Of a stretch of 7,347 nucleotides of DNA, positions 1 to 5,870 are shown piece by piece. Made by a program: the position numbers and the translations under genes. The notes below the pieces were generated by a model. The model was not told where the DNA came from and did no database searches. It saw only the letters and a program-made list of their open reading frames with translations. The DNA comes from Anaerolineae bacterium (GTDB lineage: Bacteria; Chloroflexota; Anaerolineae; UBA1429): NCBI GenBank assembly GCA_016928125.1, contig JAFGLK010000497.1, positions 1 through 7,347 on the forward strand. The letters are read 5' to 3'. The first letter of the stretch is position 1. Each line of letters starts with the position of its first letter.

Positions 1-95
1 CCGTAGCGTGACGCGATCTCGCGGATGACGTCGGGCAGATACTCGCCATAGTAGGGTCCGTGGATCAAGGCTGCAGCCCTATTGCTGAGAGGAGT
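1..95 (-). pseudogene. Possible glycosidase-like gene fragment, running off the left edge
   Basis: Read on the minus strand, bases 60 to 1 encode PYYGEYLPDVIREIASRYG, which looks like real protein. It resembles the helix before the catalytic strand in TIM-barrel glycosidases: the fucosidase in this window has YIEHYVKAQVRELLTQYG just before its nucleophile strand, and I recall similar segments in GHL6-type putative glycosidases. The frame stays open upstream only to a TAG at 98-96. It contains no ATG, and the only near-start codon is a TTG at 68-66 with no Shine-Dalgarno. A gene starting in the middle of a conserved segment is unexpected, so this may be a 5'-truncated remnant with a junction around 61-95. 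The evidence is only about 20 convincing residues. It could be chance, or a frameshifted gene. Confidence 0.3.
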
Positions 96-139
96 CTATC
101 GCAGATTCGAGAGCGGCCCTGGAAAAGGGGTCCATGGAG

Positions 140-147
140 AGGAGGAG
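140..147 (+). promoter_or_regulatory. Strong ribosome binding site of the GNAT gene
   Basis: AGGAGGAG lies 2-4 nt before the ATG at 150 and contains the full AGGAGG anti-16S complement at 140-145. It decides the start: the same frame is open back to a GTG at 60, but the intervening 30 residues are arginine- and proline-rich and not GNAT-like. I see no convincing -35/-10 pair between 60 and 140. Confidence 0.75.
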
Positions 148-149
148 CG

Positions 150-704
150 ATGATTGAGCTCAGTGGTGAACATGTGGTGCTCCACACGTTGGAGCGCGAG
201 CAGTGTCGCGAGCTATGGCAGGCCTATGAGCCCGTGCTCGATATGCCCAGCGAGCCGTTGAACCCAGGGCTCTCCATTGAGGGAGCCGACCGATGGTTCG
301 AGGAGATGCAGGCCAAGCAGGGCAAAGAGCAGCTCTACCTGGGCATCTACGGTACGGATGGCCGACTTCTGGGCGATGTGCAGTTGGCCAACATCGACTG
401 GCGTCATCGCTCGGCCACGCTAGGCTGTGGCCTGGCACGCCGCGCGGATCGCGGACACGGCTATGGCACCGAAGCGTCTTTGGTGCTCTTGCGCTACGCC
501 TTCGATCATCTGGATCTGGTGCGCATCTCCGCCGCGACAGCCGAGTACAATCGTGCGGGGCGTCGCTGCCTGGAGAAGCTCGGCTTTGTCGAAGAGGGTC
601 GTGAGCGCCAGGCGATTTATTGCGGCGCTCAGCGCTGGGATCGCGTGCTCTACGGGCTTCTGCGCACCGATCCACACCTAGTTCAGCAGTCTGGAGCCAA
701 GTAA
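150..704 (+). CDS. GNAT-family N-acetyltransferase, RimJ/RimL-like
   Basis: This 184-residue protein is predicted to transfer an acetyl group from acetyl-CoA to an amine (protein N-terminus, antibiotic, polyamine or other small molecule; substrate unknown). The length is normal for the RimJ/RimL branch of GNAT. The acetyl-CoA pyrophosphate loop is RGHGYG at residues 101-106, within ADRGHGYGTEA. The branch's C-terminal signature follows at about 132-156, with EYNRAGRRCLEKLGF and then the EEGRERQAI strand. An early N-terminal strand (ELSGEHVVLHTL) is also typical. There is no signal peptide, so it should be cytoplasmic. The start at 150 is set by the strong Shine-Dalgarno just upstream. The next gene begins 31 nt after the stop on the same strand, so the two may share a transcript, although their functions have no obvious connection. 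The family call is firm; the substrate cannot be read from the sequence. Confidence 0.9.
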   Translation: MIELSGEHVVLHTLEREQCRELWQAYEPVLDMPSEPLNPGLSIEGADRWFEEMQAKQGKEQLYLGIYGTDGRLLGDVQLANIDWRHRSATLGCGLARRADRGHGYGTEASLVLLRYAFDHLDLVRISAATAEYNRAGRRCLEKLGFVEEGRERQAIYCGAQRWDRVLYGLLRTDPHLVQQSGAK

Positions 705-735
705 TGCACATGAGCATCCTGGCAAGGAGCAACCC

Positions 736-1836
736 ATGAACGATCGTGAGCGTTTCCTGGCCACGATGAACTTCCGACCACGCGACCGCTGCCCTTGGGG
801 CGAGATGGGCTTTTGGCCCGAGACGTTGGCCGTGTGGCGCGATCAGGGCCTGCCTCAGGACGTACACCTGGCCCAGTACCTGGGCTACGACCGCCTGCGC
901 GAGCAAATCGATGTCCGCCTCAATCTGCTGCCCGGATTCGAGGAGGAGATGCTCGAAGAGAGCGAGAGCTATCGTATCGTGCGGCGCGACTCGGGCGTGG
1001 TGGTCAAAGAGTTCAAAGGCGCGCATTCATTCCGCATGCCTCAATGGCTCGCCTTCCCGCTCGGCACGCGCAAGGATTGGGAAGAGCAGTTCATCCCGCG
1101 TCTCAGCCCCGAGTCGCCTGCTCGTTATCCCCTATACTGGGAGGAACTGACGCGCATCTGGGCCCAGCGCGACTATCCCCTGACGCTGCGCATGGGCTCG
1201 GTGTTTGGCTGGCTGCGCAACTGGATGGGCCTGGAGGGCATCTGCCAGGCGCTCTATGACGACCCCGCGTGGGTGCAGCAGATGATGGACTATCTGGTCG
1301 AGTTCCTCTGTCAGGCAGCCCGCCGCGCCTTGGAGGAGGTGGAACTCGACTATATCCTGCTCTGGGAGGACATGGCCTACAAGGCGGGTCCCCTGATCTC
1401 ACCGGCGATGTTTCGGCGCTTTATGCTCGAGCCCTACAAGAGGCTGACCGGCTTTATCCGCGAGCATGGCCTGGAGCTCATCATCGTGGATAGCGACGGC
1501 TATGCCGAGCCGCTGCTGCCACTCTGGATCGAGGGCGGCGTGAACGGCTTCTATCCCATGGAGAGGGCCGCTGGTATGGATCCGGTGCATCTGCGCCAGC
1601 GCTTTGGCCGCGAATTGCGGCTCTTGGGCGGCATAGATAAGCGGGCCATGATCGCCGGCCCTGTGGCCATCGAGGCCGAGTTGGCCCACGTGGCGCCCCT
1701 GGTGGCGGAAGGGGGCTATATCCCCTGGTGTGATCATCATGTGCCCCCTGATGTGCCACTCAAGCATTATCTCCACTATGTAGCGCGCATGAAGGAGATG
1801 AGCCTGGATCCGCTCGGTTTTCGAGCGCGTGTCTGA
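736..1836 (+). CDS. Uroporphyrinogen-decarboxylase-fold protein (COG0407-like), function unknown
   Basis: This 366-residue protein has the size and segment order of the UroD/MtaA/CmuA superfamily: NDRERFLATMNF at the N-terminus, EDMAYKAGPLISPAMF at 211-226, GGIDKR at 298-303, and a C-terminal PWCDHHVPPDVP at 330-341. It lacks the RQAGR-type motif that true haem-pathway UroD carries near its N-terminus. At 252-254 it has DSD where the methyltransferase branch (MtaA, CmuA) has the zinc-binding His-x-Cys. It is therefore unlikely to be a haem enzyme or a canonical corrinoid methyltransferase. Many such paralogues occur in anaerobic and sugar-degrading bacteria with no assigned reaction. The start is supported by AAGGAG at 724-729, six nt before the ATG. 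No haem, corrinoid or methyltransferase partner is adjacent. The superfamily call is strong; the role is unknown. Confidence 0.85.
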   Translation: MNDRERFLATMNFRPRDRCPWGEMGFWPETLAVWRDQGLPQDVHLAQYLGYDRLREQIDVRLNLLPGFEEEMLEESESYRIVRRDSGVVVKEFKGAHSFRMPQWLAFPLGTRKDWEEQFIPRLSPESPARYPLYWEELTRIWAQRDYPLTLRMGSVFGWLRNWMGLEGICQALYDDPAWVQQMMDYLVEFLCQAARRALEEVELDYILLWEDMAYKAGPLISPAMFRRFMLEPYKRLTGFIREHGLELIIVDSDGYAEPLLPLWIEGGVNGFYPMERAAGMDPVHLRQRFGRELRLLGGIDKRAMIAGPVAIEAELAHVAPLVAEGGYIPWCDHHVPPDVPLKHYLHYVARMKEMSLDPLGFRARV

Positions 1837-1858
1837 TCGCGATCGTCATCCTCCCCGC

Positions 1859-1877
1859 GCCAGGACACAGACCTGGC
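1859..1877 (+). other. Hairpin after the UroD-like gene
   Basis: GCCAGG (1859-1864) and CCTGGC (1872-1877) form a perfect 6-bp stem with a 7-nt loop, 22 nt after the UroD-like stop codon. No U-tract follows (the next bases are CCATATG), so it is not a convincing intrinsic terminator. It could be a transcript-end stabiliser or a dyad operator upstream of the promoter at 1904. Confidence 0.35.
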
Positions 1878-1903
1878 CCATATGCGACTGTGCGAACGCC
1901 ATA

Positions 1904-1932
1904 TTGACACGAAAGCGCGCGCTCTCTACAAT
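1904..1932 (+). promoter_or_regulatory. Near-consensus sigma70 promoter for the dehydrogenase-HAD pair
   Basis: TTGACA at 1904-1909 matches the -35 consensus 6/6. TACAAT at 1927-1932 matches the -10 consensus 5/6. The spacer is exactly 17 bp. Transcription would begin near 1939, giving a leader of about 45 nt before the ATG at 1984. This also argues against the upstream in-frame ATG at 1882, which would place the promoter inside the gene. Confidence 0.75.
1911..1926. repeat. 16-bp near-palindrome filling the promoter spacer
   Basis: GAAAGCGCGCGCTCTC is a dyad with a perfect 10-bp core (AGCGCGCGCT, 1914-1923) and matching outer GA/TC pairs; only 1913/1924 mismatch. It occupies almost all of the space between the -35 and -10 boxes, where a bound repressor would block RNA polymerase. 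In GC-rich DNA, alternating CG runs make chance palindromes fairly easy, so the operator reading is tentative. Confidence 0.35.
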
Positions 1933-1983
1933 GCGGGCATTCATACGCTGACTTTATCGATTGACCGAACACAAGGGGGCCGT

Positions 1984-3381
1984 ATGTACAGCCAGGTCGA
2001 TTCGAACGTCATCGCTGGATTGCAGGCCATCGTCGGTGAGGATCACGTCATCCTGGACCGTGAGCGCCTGGAGCCATACACGCACGATGAGACTTTGGGC
2101 GTCATAGGTTGGCCCGAGGTGGTGGTGAGGCCCTCCTGTACCGATGAGGTCTCGGCCATCATGAAGCTCGCCGATGAGTATGTGATCCCTGTGACCCCTC
2201 GTGCTGGCGGATACGGCCTGAGCGGCGGGGCGGTGCCGCTCAAGGGGGGCATCGTCCTCTCGATGGAGCGCATGAATCACATTCTCGAGATCGATCATCA
2301 GAATCTCATGATCACGGTGGAGCCCGGCGTGATCACGGGCGATGTGCATCGCGCGGTCGAAGCCGAGGGCCTCTTCTATCCCCCTGACCCCGCCAGCCAG
2401 GACTCGTGCTGTATCGGCGGCAACATCGCCGAGGGGGCTGGCGGCCCGCGCGCCGTCAAATACGGAACCACCAAAGACTATGTCAGCGGCCTCAAGGTGG
2501 TGTTAGCCAATGGTGATGTGATGGAGCTGGGCGGCAAGCTGGTGAAGAACGTGGCCGGCTACAACTTGATTCAGCTCATCGTCGGCTCAGAGGGGACGCT
2601 CGGCATCGTCACCGAGATCGTGCTGCGGCTCCTGCCCCTGCCCGCGGCGCAGATCGACCTGCTGGTGCCTTATGACGACTTCCAGAACGCGGCCGACACG
2701 GTGGCCGACATCATCGCGCGAGGCATCGTGCCGACCACGCTGGAATTCATGGAACGGGAATGCGTCAAGGCCTCCGAGGCGCTGCTCAACAAAACGGTGC
2801 CCTTTAGCGATGCAGCGGCCCACCTGTTGATCCAGATGACGGGCAAGCGTTCAGAGGACCTCGAGGCCGATCTGGATGAGGTAGGCGAAATCTGCCTGGA
2901 ACATGGGGCCCTGGATGTGCTCGTGGCGCAGGATCGGCCCACGCGCGATCGCCTGTGGGAGGCGCGCCGCGTGATCATCGACGCGTTCAAGCACGCGAGC
3001 CCGGTCAGCCTGACCGAGGATGTGTCGGTTCCCCGTTCTCAGATTCCCACGCTCCTGCGTGGCATCCACGAGATCAGCGAGCGCATCGGCATCTGCGCCT
3101 ACTCGTTCGGGCATGCTGGCGACGGGAATGTGCACATCCAGTTCATGCGCTATGACATGCCCGACGACATCTGGAGTGAGCGGCTCCTGGCCGCCCGCAA
3201 GGAACTCTATCGTCTCGCCCTATCGGTGAAGGGCACCATCACCGGCGAGCACGGTGTAGGCGCCACGCGCAGCCCCTATCTCGTCGACGCCGTCGGCGCG
3301 AGGGCAGTCCAGATCATGCAAGGCATCAAGGGGGTGCTCGATCCAAAAGGGATCCTCAACCCCGGCAAGATCTTTGTCTGA
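1984..3381 (+). CDS. FAD-linked 2-hydroxyacid dehydrogenase, GlcD-like (glycolate/D-lactate type)
   Basis: This 465-residue protein should oxidise a 2-hydroxyacid such as glycolate or D-lactate to the ketoacid with FAD (VAO/PCMH flavoprotein fold, COG0277). The N-terminal half is the FAD-binding domain: a pyrophosphate loop PRAGGYGLSGGAVP at 72-85, VEPGV at 112-116, GGNIAEGAGG at 145-154, and GSEGTLGIVTE at 201-211. The C-terminal half carries the oxidase-domain hallmarks EDVSVP (345-350), GHAGDGNVH (376-384) and GEHGVG (421-426), then LDPKGILNPGKIF at the end. The length is typical of GlcD. The start at 1984 follows AAGGGGG at 1973-1979 and lies downstream of the strong promoter at 1904. No GlcE or GlcF partner is present, so the electron acceptor is unclear. 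It is coupled by an 8-nt overlap to a HAD hydrolase. The exact substrate is not resolved. Confidence 0.9.
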   Translation: MYSQVDSNVIAGLQAIVGEDHVILDRERLEPYTHDETLGVIGWPEVVVRPSCTDEVSAIMKLADEYVIPVTPRAGGYGLSGGAVPLKGGIVLSMERMNHILEIDHQNLMITVEPGVITGDVHRAVEAEGLFYPPDPASQDSCCIGGNIAEGAGGPRAVKYGTTKDYVSGLKVVLANGDVMELGGKLVKNVAGYNLIQLIVGSEGTLGIVTEIVLRLLPLPAAQIDLLVPYDDFQNAADTVADIIARGIVPTTLEFMERECVKASEALLNKTVPFSDAAAHLLIQMTGKRSEDLEADLDEVGEICLEHGALDVLVAQDRPTRDRLWEARRVIIDAFKHASPVSLTEDVSVPRSQIPTLLRGIHEISERIGICAYSFGHAGDGNVHIQFMRYDMPDDIWSERLLAARKELYRLALSVKGTITGEHGVGATRSPYLVDAVGARAVQIMQGIKGVLDPKGILNPGKIFV

Positions 3382-4291
3382 TCACGCCGCACCGGCTCGG
3401 TCTGGTCTGCTCCAGGTCATCATCGATTTTGATGGCACCCTGACGGCGGAGGAGGAGCAGGCCAGGCCTCTGGCGGAGCTCTCTCTAGATACGCTGGCGC
3501 GTGAGATCTTGCAGGCGCCCCGCGAGGAGCTAGCCGCGGACTATGCCGCCACACAGGCGCGCCTCCTGGCCGCGCCGCAGTGTTACTGGTGGGAGGTCAA
3601 TGGCCTCGTAGCCTCCTACTGCGACGAAGGCGCCTTTATCCTCAACACCTCCACGCTCCAGGCCATGTTGCGCGCCGACTCAGGCTACGCAGAAGCCGTG
3701 GCGCACGCCTTTGGGCAGGCAGAATACGATCCCATCGTCGACTGCACCAACTACCTCTTTCATCGTCACACGGCTGAGCTCACGCCGCGCTTTCGCCCCG
3801 GCGCGCTCGAGATGCTGAGTGCCCTGCTCGTTCACCCGGTGTGCAGGCCCATCGTGCTGACTAACTCATTAGGCGACAAGGTGCAACGCTTCTTGGATGC
3901 CCTCGCGCTGCCAGGCCAGGTGCCCGTGTTGGGCGATACACGCCAGTACGCCATGGATCCGCACTGGACACAGCTTTTCGACCATCCGACGCTGGGCCCG
4001 ACCCAGGTCTGGCCTCTCGACGACGGACGTCGCATCGACCTCAGGCGGCCCGCCTACCATCGGGCCTTGACCGCCGCCATGTCCGACGGCTCTCGCCTGG
4101 CCGTGGTGGGCGACACGCTGTCCCTGCCGGGAGCCGTGCCCCTCATGATGGGCATCCCCTTCTTTCTCTTGCGCACGCCCTACACCCCGGCTTGGTGCGC
4201 CAATGTGGTCACAGCCCACCCTTTGGGGGTTGTGTTGAACCACCTCGGTGAGCTCATACCTGCACTCGAGGGCCTGCACGACGGTCTCTGA
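3374..4291 (+). CDS. HAD-superfamily hydrolase, phosphatase-like
   Basis: This 305-residue protein has the HAD fold motifs. Motif I is DFDGT at 18-22, with D18 as predicted nucleophile and D20 as acid/base. Motif II is VLTNS at 161-165. A basic residue near R224/R225 fits motif III. Motif IV is VVGDTLSLPGA at 244-254. The roughly 130 residues between motifs I and II would be a helical cap that selects the substrate; it contains an unusual CYWWEVN patch at 70-76. Motif IV keeps D247 but has L251 where a second Asp is usual. The only available start is TTG at 3374, inside the last codons of the dehydrogenase and without a strong Shine-Dalgarno, which suggests translational coupling. It is longer than ordinary phosphoglycolate phosphatases (about 220 residues), so that role is only a hypothesis. 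The superfamily call is firm; the substrate is unknown. Confidence 0.8.
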   Translation: MSDHAAPARSGLLQVIIDFDGTLTAEEEQARPLAELSLDTLAREILQAPREELAADYAATQARLLAAPQCYWWEVNGLVASYCDEGAFILNTSTLQAMLRADSGYAEAVAHAFGQAEYDPIVDCTNYLFHRHTAELTPRFRPGALEMLSALLVHPVCRPIVLTNSLGDKVQRFLDALALPGQVPVLGDTRQYAMDPHWTQLFDHPTLGPTQVWPLDDGRRIDLRRPAYHRALTAAMSDGSRLAVVGDTLSLPGAVPLMMGIPFFLLRTPYTPAWCANVVTAHPLGVVLNHLGELIPALEGLHDGL

Positions 4292-4296
4292 TGTCA

Positions 4297-4322
4297 GGCC
4301 AGAGTGTGGCTTCTGGCCCTTT
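4297..4322 (+). terminator. Hairpin after the HAD gene, weak terminator candidate
   Basis: GGCCAGA (4297-4303) pairs with TCTGGCC (4312-4318) around an 8-nt loop, beginning 5 nt after the HAD stop codon. Only a short T run (4320-4322) follows, so termination would be inefficient. Its arms contain the same CCAGA/TCTGG words found around the fucosidase promoter, so it may equally be a protein-binding dyad. Confidence 0.4.
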
Positions 4323-4349
4323 GTGAGCATGTTCCTTCTGCGATATCAT
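4321..4349 (+). promoter_or_regulatory. Candidate sigma70 promoter of the fucosidase gene
   Basis: TTGTGA (4321-4326, 4/6 to consensus) and TATCAT (4344-4349, 5/6) are separated by 17 bp. Transcription would begin near 4356 with a leader of about 70 nt. The -35 box directly abuts the hairpin downstream of the HAD gene. Confidence 0.45.
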
Positions 4350-4351
4350 GC

Positions 4352-4381
4352 GTCTGGTTCAAGGGTCCAGACACGTTCTGG
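4352..4381. promoter_or_regulatory. Candidate operator: TCTGG/CCAGA half-sites at the fucosidase transcription start
   Basis: GTCTGG (4352-4357) and CCAGAC (4367-4372) form a perfect 6-bp dyad with a 9-nt gap. CCAGA (4367-4371) and TCTGG (4377-4381) form a second dyad with a 5-nt gap. They sit immediately after the -10 box, a classic repressor position. Two further copies flank the upstream side at 4299-4303 and 4312-4316. Which regulator would bind is unknown. Confidence 0.4.
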
Positions 4382-4425
4382 TGAGGTAGGTTCCGCCACC
4401 AACGCAAAAAGGGAGCAGACAAACC

Positions 4426-5685
4426 ATGGTAGATCGACCGCAGGCGATTCGTGATGAGGTGCGCCAGCGAGCAGACTCGGCCAGCGATGCGCGCTTGCGC
4501 TGGTGGCGCGAGGCCCGCTTTGGCCTGTTCATCCACTGGGGGCTCTATGCTGTGCCCGCCGGGATCTGGCAGGGCCAGGAGATACCCGGCATCGGAGAGT
4601 GGATCATGTATCGAGCCAGGATCCCGGTGGCCGAATACGAGCAGCTGGCGGCCCAGTTCAACCCCGTCCGTTTTGACGCAGCCGAATGGGTTTCCCTGGC
4701 CAAGCGTGCAGGGCAGAGGTACATCGTCATCACGGCCAAGCACCATGATGGCTTTTGCATGTATCATACGCACATGTCGCCCTACAATATCGTGGATGCC
4801 ACGCCCTTTAGGCGCGACCCCATCGCCGAGCTGGCGCACGAGTGCGCGCGACAGGACATCAAGCTTTGCTTTTACTACTCGCAGACGCAAGACTGGCACC
4901 ATCCCGACGGCGACGGCAACGACTGGGACTATGACGAGGGGGGCAAGGATTTCGACGGGTACATCGAGCACTATGTCAAGGCGCAGGTGCGCGAACTGCT
5001 CACCCAGTATGGCCCGATCGGCCTGATCTGGTTCGACACGCCCAAGCGCATCACAGTGGAGCAAAGTCGCTCACTCCTCGAGCTGGTGCACGAGATCCAG
5101 CCCGAGTGCCTGGTCAGCGGACGCATCGGCAACGCTTTGGGAGATTATGGCGAGGCGGGCGACAATCGCATCCCTGAGACCGCCGTCGAGGCCGACTGGG
5201 AGACCCCGGCCACCATCAACGATACCTGGGGCTACAAGAGCACGGATCAAAACTGGAAGTCGAGCGCGGAGATGCTCCACAAGCTGGTGGACATCGTGAG
5301 CAAGAACGGCAACTACCTTCTCAATGTAGGGCCGACTGCGGAGGGCGTCATTCCGGAGCCCAGCGTCACACGGCTTGAGGAGATGGGGCGCTGGCTCGCT
5401 CTGCATGGCGAATCCATCTATGGCTCAAAGCCGGGGCCGATCCAAGGGCTAGCCTGGTGTCGCAGCACGCTCAAGGGCAACCGTCTCTTTCTGCACGTCT
5501 TCGACTGGCCGACAGCGGGCCAGATCGAGCTCGAGGGTCTACCCCAGGCGAAAAAGGCCTACCTGCTCGCCGACCCTGAGAGTCCGCTGCCCTTGACGCA
5601 GAGCGGTTCCAAGGCGACGATCTCGGGGCCTGCTCAGGCGCCCGATGCTGTGGACAGCGTCGTCGTGCTCGATCTCGCACCGTAG
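4426..5685 (+). CDS. Alpha-L-fucosidase, glycoside hydrolase family 29
   Basis: This enzyme is predicted to hydrolyse terminal alpha-L-fucose from oligosaccharides with retention of configuration. The 419 residues hold a TIM barrel (about 25-330) and a short C-terminal beta domain (about 340-419). GH29 hallmarks are RFGLFIHWG (31-39, H37), TAKHHDGF (103-110, His pair 106-107), LIWFDTP (200-206) with D204 the likely nucleophile, DWETPATINDTWGY (257-270), and SKNGNYLLNVGPTAEG (292-307). E259 is a possible acid/base but cannot be fixed without alignment. There is no signal peptide or lipobox, so it should act in the cytoplasm on imported oligosaccharides. GGGAG at 4411-4415 lies 10 nt before the ATG. 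No fucose isomerase, kinase or aldolase is in view. It converges with the phosphofructokinase gene 185 bp downstream. The family call is firm; linkage preference is not readable. Confidence 0.93.
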   Translation: MVDRPQAIRDEVRQRADSASDARLRWWREARFGLFIHWGLYAVPAGIWQGQEIPGIGEWIMYRARIPVAEYEQLAAQFNPVRFDAAEWVSLAKRAGQRYIVITAKHHDGFCMYHTHMSPYNIVDATPFRRDPIAELAHECARQDIKLCFYYSQTQDWHHPDGDGNDWDYDEGGKDFDGYIEHYVKAQVRELLTQYGPIGLIWFDTPKRITVEQSRSLLELVHEIQPECLVSGRIGNALGDYGEAGDNRIPETAVEADWETPATINDTWGYKSTDQNWKSSAEMLHKLVDIVSKNGNYLLNVGPTAEGVIPEPSVTRLEEMGRWLALHGESIYGSKPGPIQGLAWCRSTLKGNRLFLHVFDWPTAGQIELEGLPQAKKAYLLADPESPLPLTQSGSKATISGPAQAPDAVDSVVVLDLAP

Positions 5686-5709
5686 GTCAAGGCGCCCAGA
5701 ACGAGCCAC

Positions 5710-5760
5710 TCCGCCGGGTGAGTCTCAGGTGCATCTGAGGGATCAAGCCAGACTGGCGGA
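5710..5760. other. Nested inverted repeats downstream of the fucosidase gene
   Basis: TCCGCC (5710-5715) pairs with GGCGGA (5755-5760). Inside, CTCAG (5724-5728) pairs with CTGAG (5735-5739) around a 6-nt loop, and GCCAG-A-CTGGC (5747-5757) is a tight alternative dyad. No U-tract follows on the plus strand. It may be a 3' transcript structure of the fucosidase mRNA. I recognise no known RNA family in it. Confidence 0.3.
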
Positions 5761-5800
5761 AGCCACGGAGCCTGGTATCCGCCTGGCCTGTCGGGTCCTC

Positions 5801-5838
5801 AAAAACGCCAAGGGAGCGCTCGATGAGCGCTCCTGGTG
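5801..5838 (-). terminator. Intrinsic terminator of the phosphofructokinase gene
   Basis: GGAGCGCTC (5813-5821) and GAGCGCTCC (5825-5833) make a perfect 9-bp stem with a 3-nt loop. Past a 2-nt bulge (5811-5812) it extends by CGCCA/TGGTG (5806-5810 and 5834-5838, one wobble pair). Read on the minus strand, the stem is followed directly by TTTTT (5805-5801), 33 nt past the phosphofructokinase stop. In the plus direction only GTGTTC follows, so it should work mainly for the minus-strand gene. Confidence 0.8.
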
Positions 5839-5870
5839 TTCACACGGGGATGCGATTGGCAGGCAAGGAG

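Noticed and set aside
60..149. Extended GTG start for the GNAT protein
   Set aside because: The extra 30 residues are not GNAT-like, there is no Shine-Dalgarno near 60, and the ATG at 150 has an AGGAGG site.
160..1026. Long minus-strand open frame (288 codons) opposite the GNAT and UroD-like genes
   Set aside because: It is antisense to two well-supported genes, is rich in Arg, Pro and Ala as expected of a GC-rich shadow frame, crosses a gene boundary, and shows no recognisable domain.
1835..1844. GATCGCGATC palindrome at the UroD-like stop codon
   Set aside because: A single 10-bp palindrome with GATC words is easily explained by chance and is not repeated in the other gaps.
1882..1983. 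Extended ATG start for the dehydrogenase
   Set aside because: The extension overlaps a near-consensus promoter and has no Shine-Dalgarno, while 1984 has AAGGGGG at the right distance and a normal GlcD N-terminus.
4294..5064. 256-codon minus-strand frame opposite the fucosidase
   Set aside because: It covers the fucosidase promoter and the catalytic barrel on the other strand. The protein on the plus strand has clear GH29 motifs, while this one has none.
5710..5800. Possible riboswitch or small ribozyme
   Set aside because: I compared it by eye with hammerhead, fluoride, cobalamin and THF signatures and found no conserved core. It also lies after the fucosidase stop and outside the phosphofructokinase leader.
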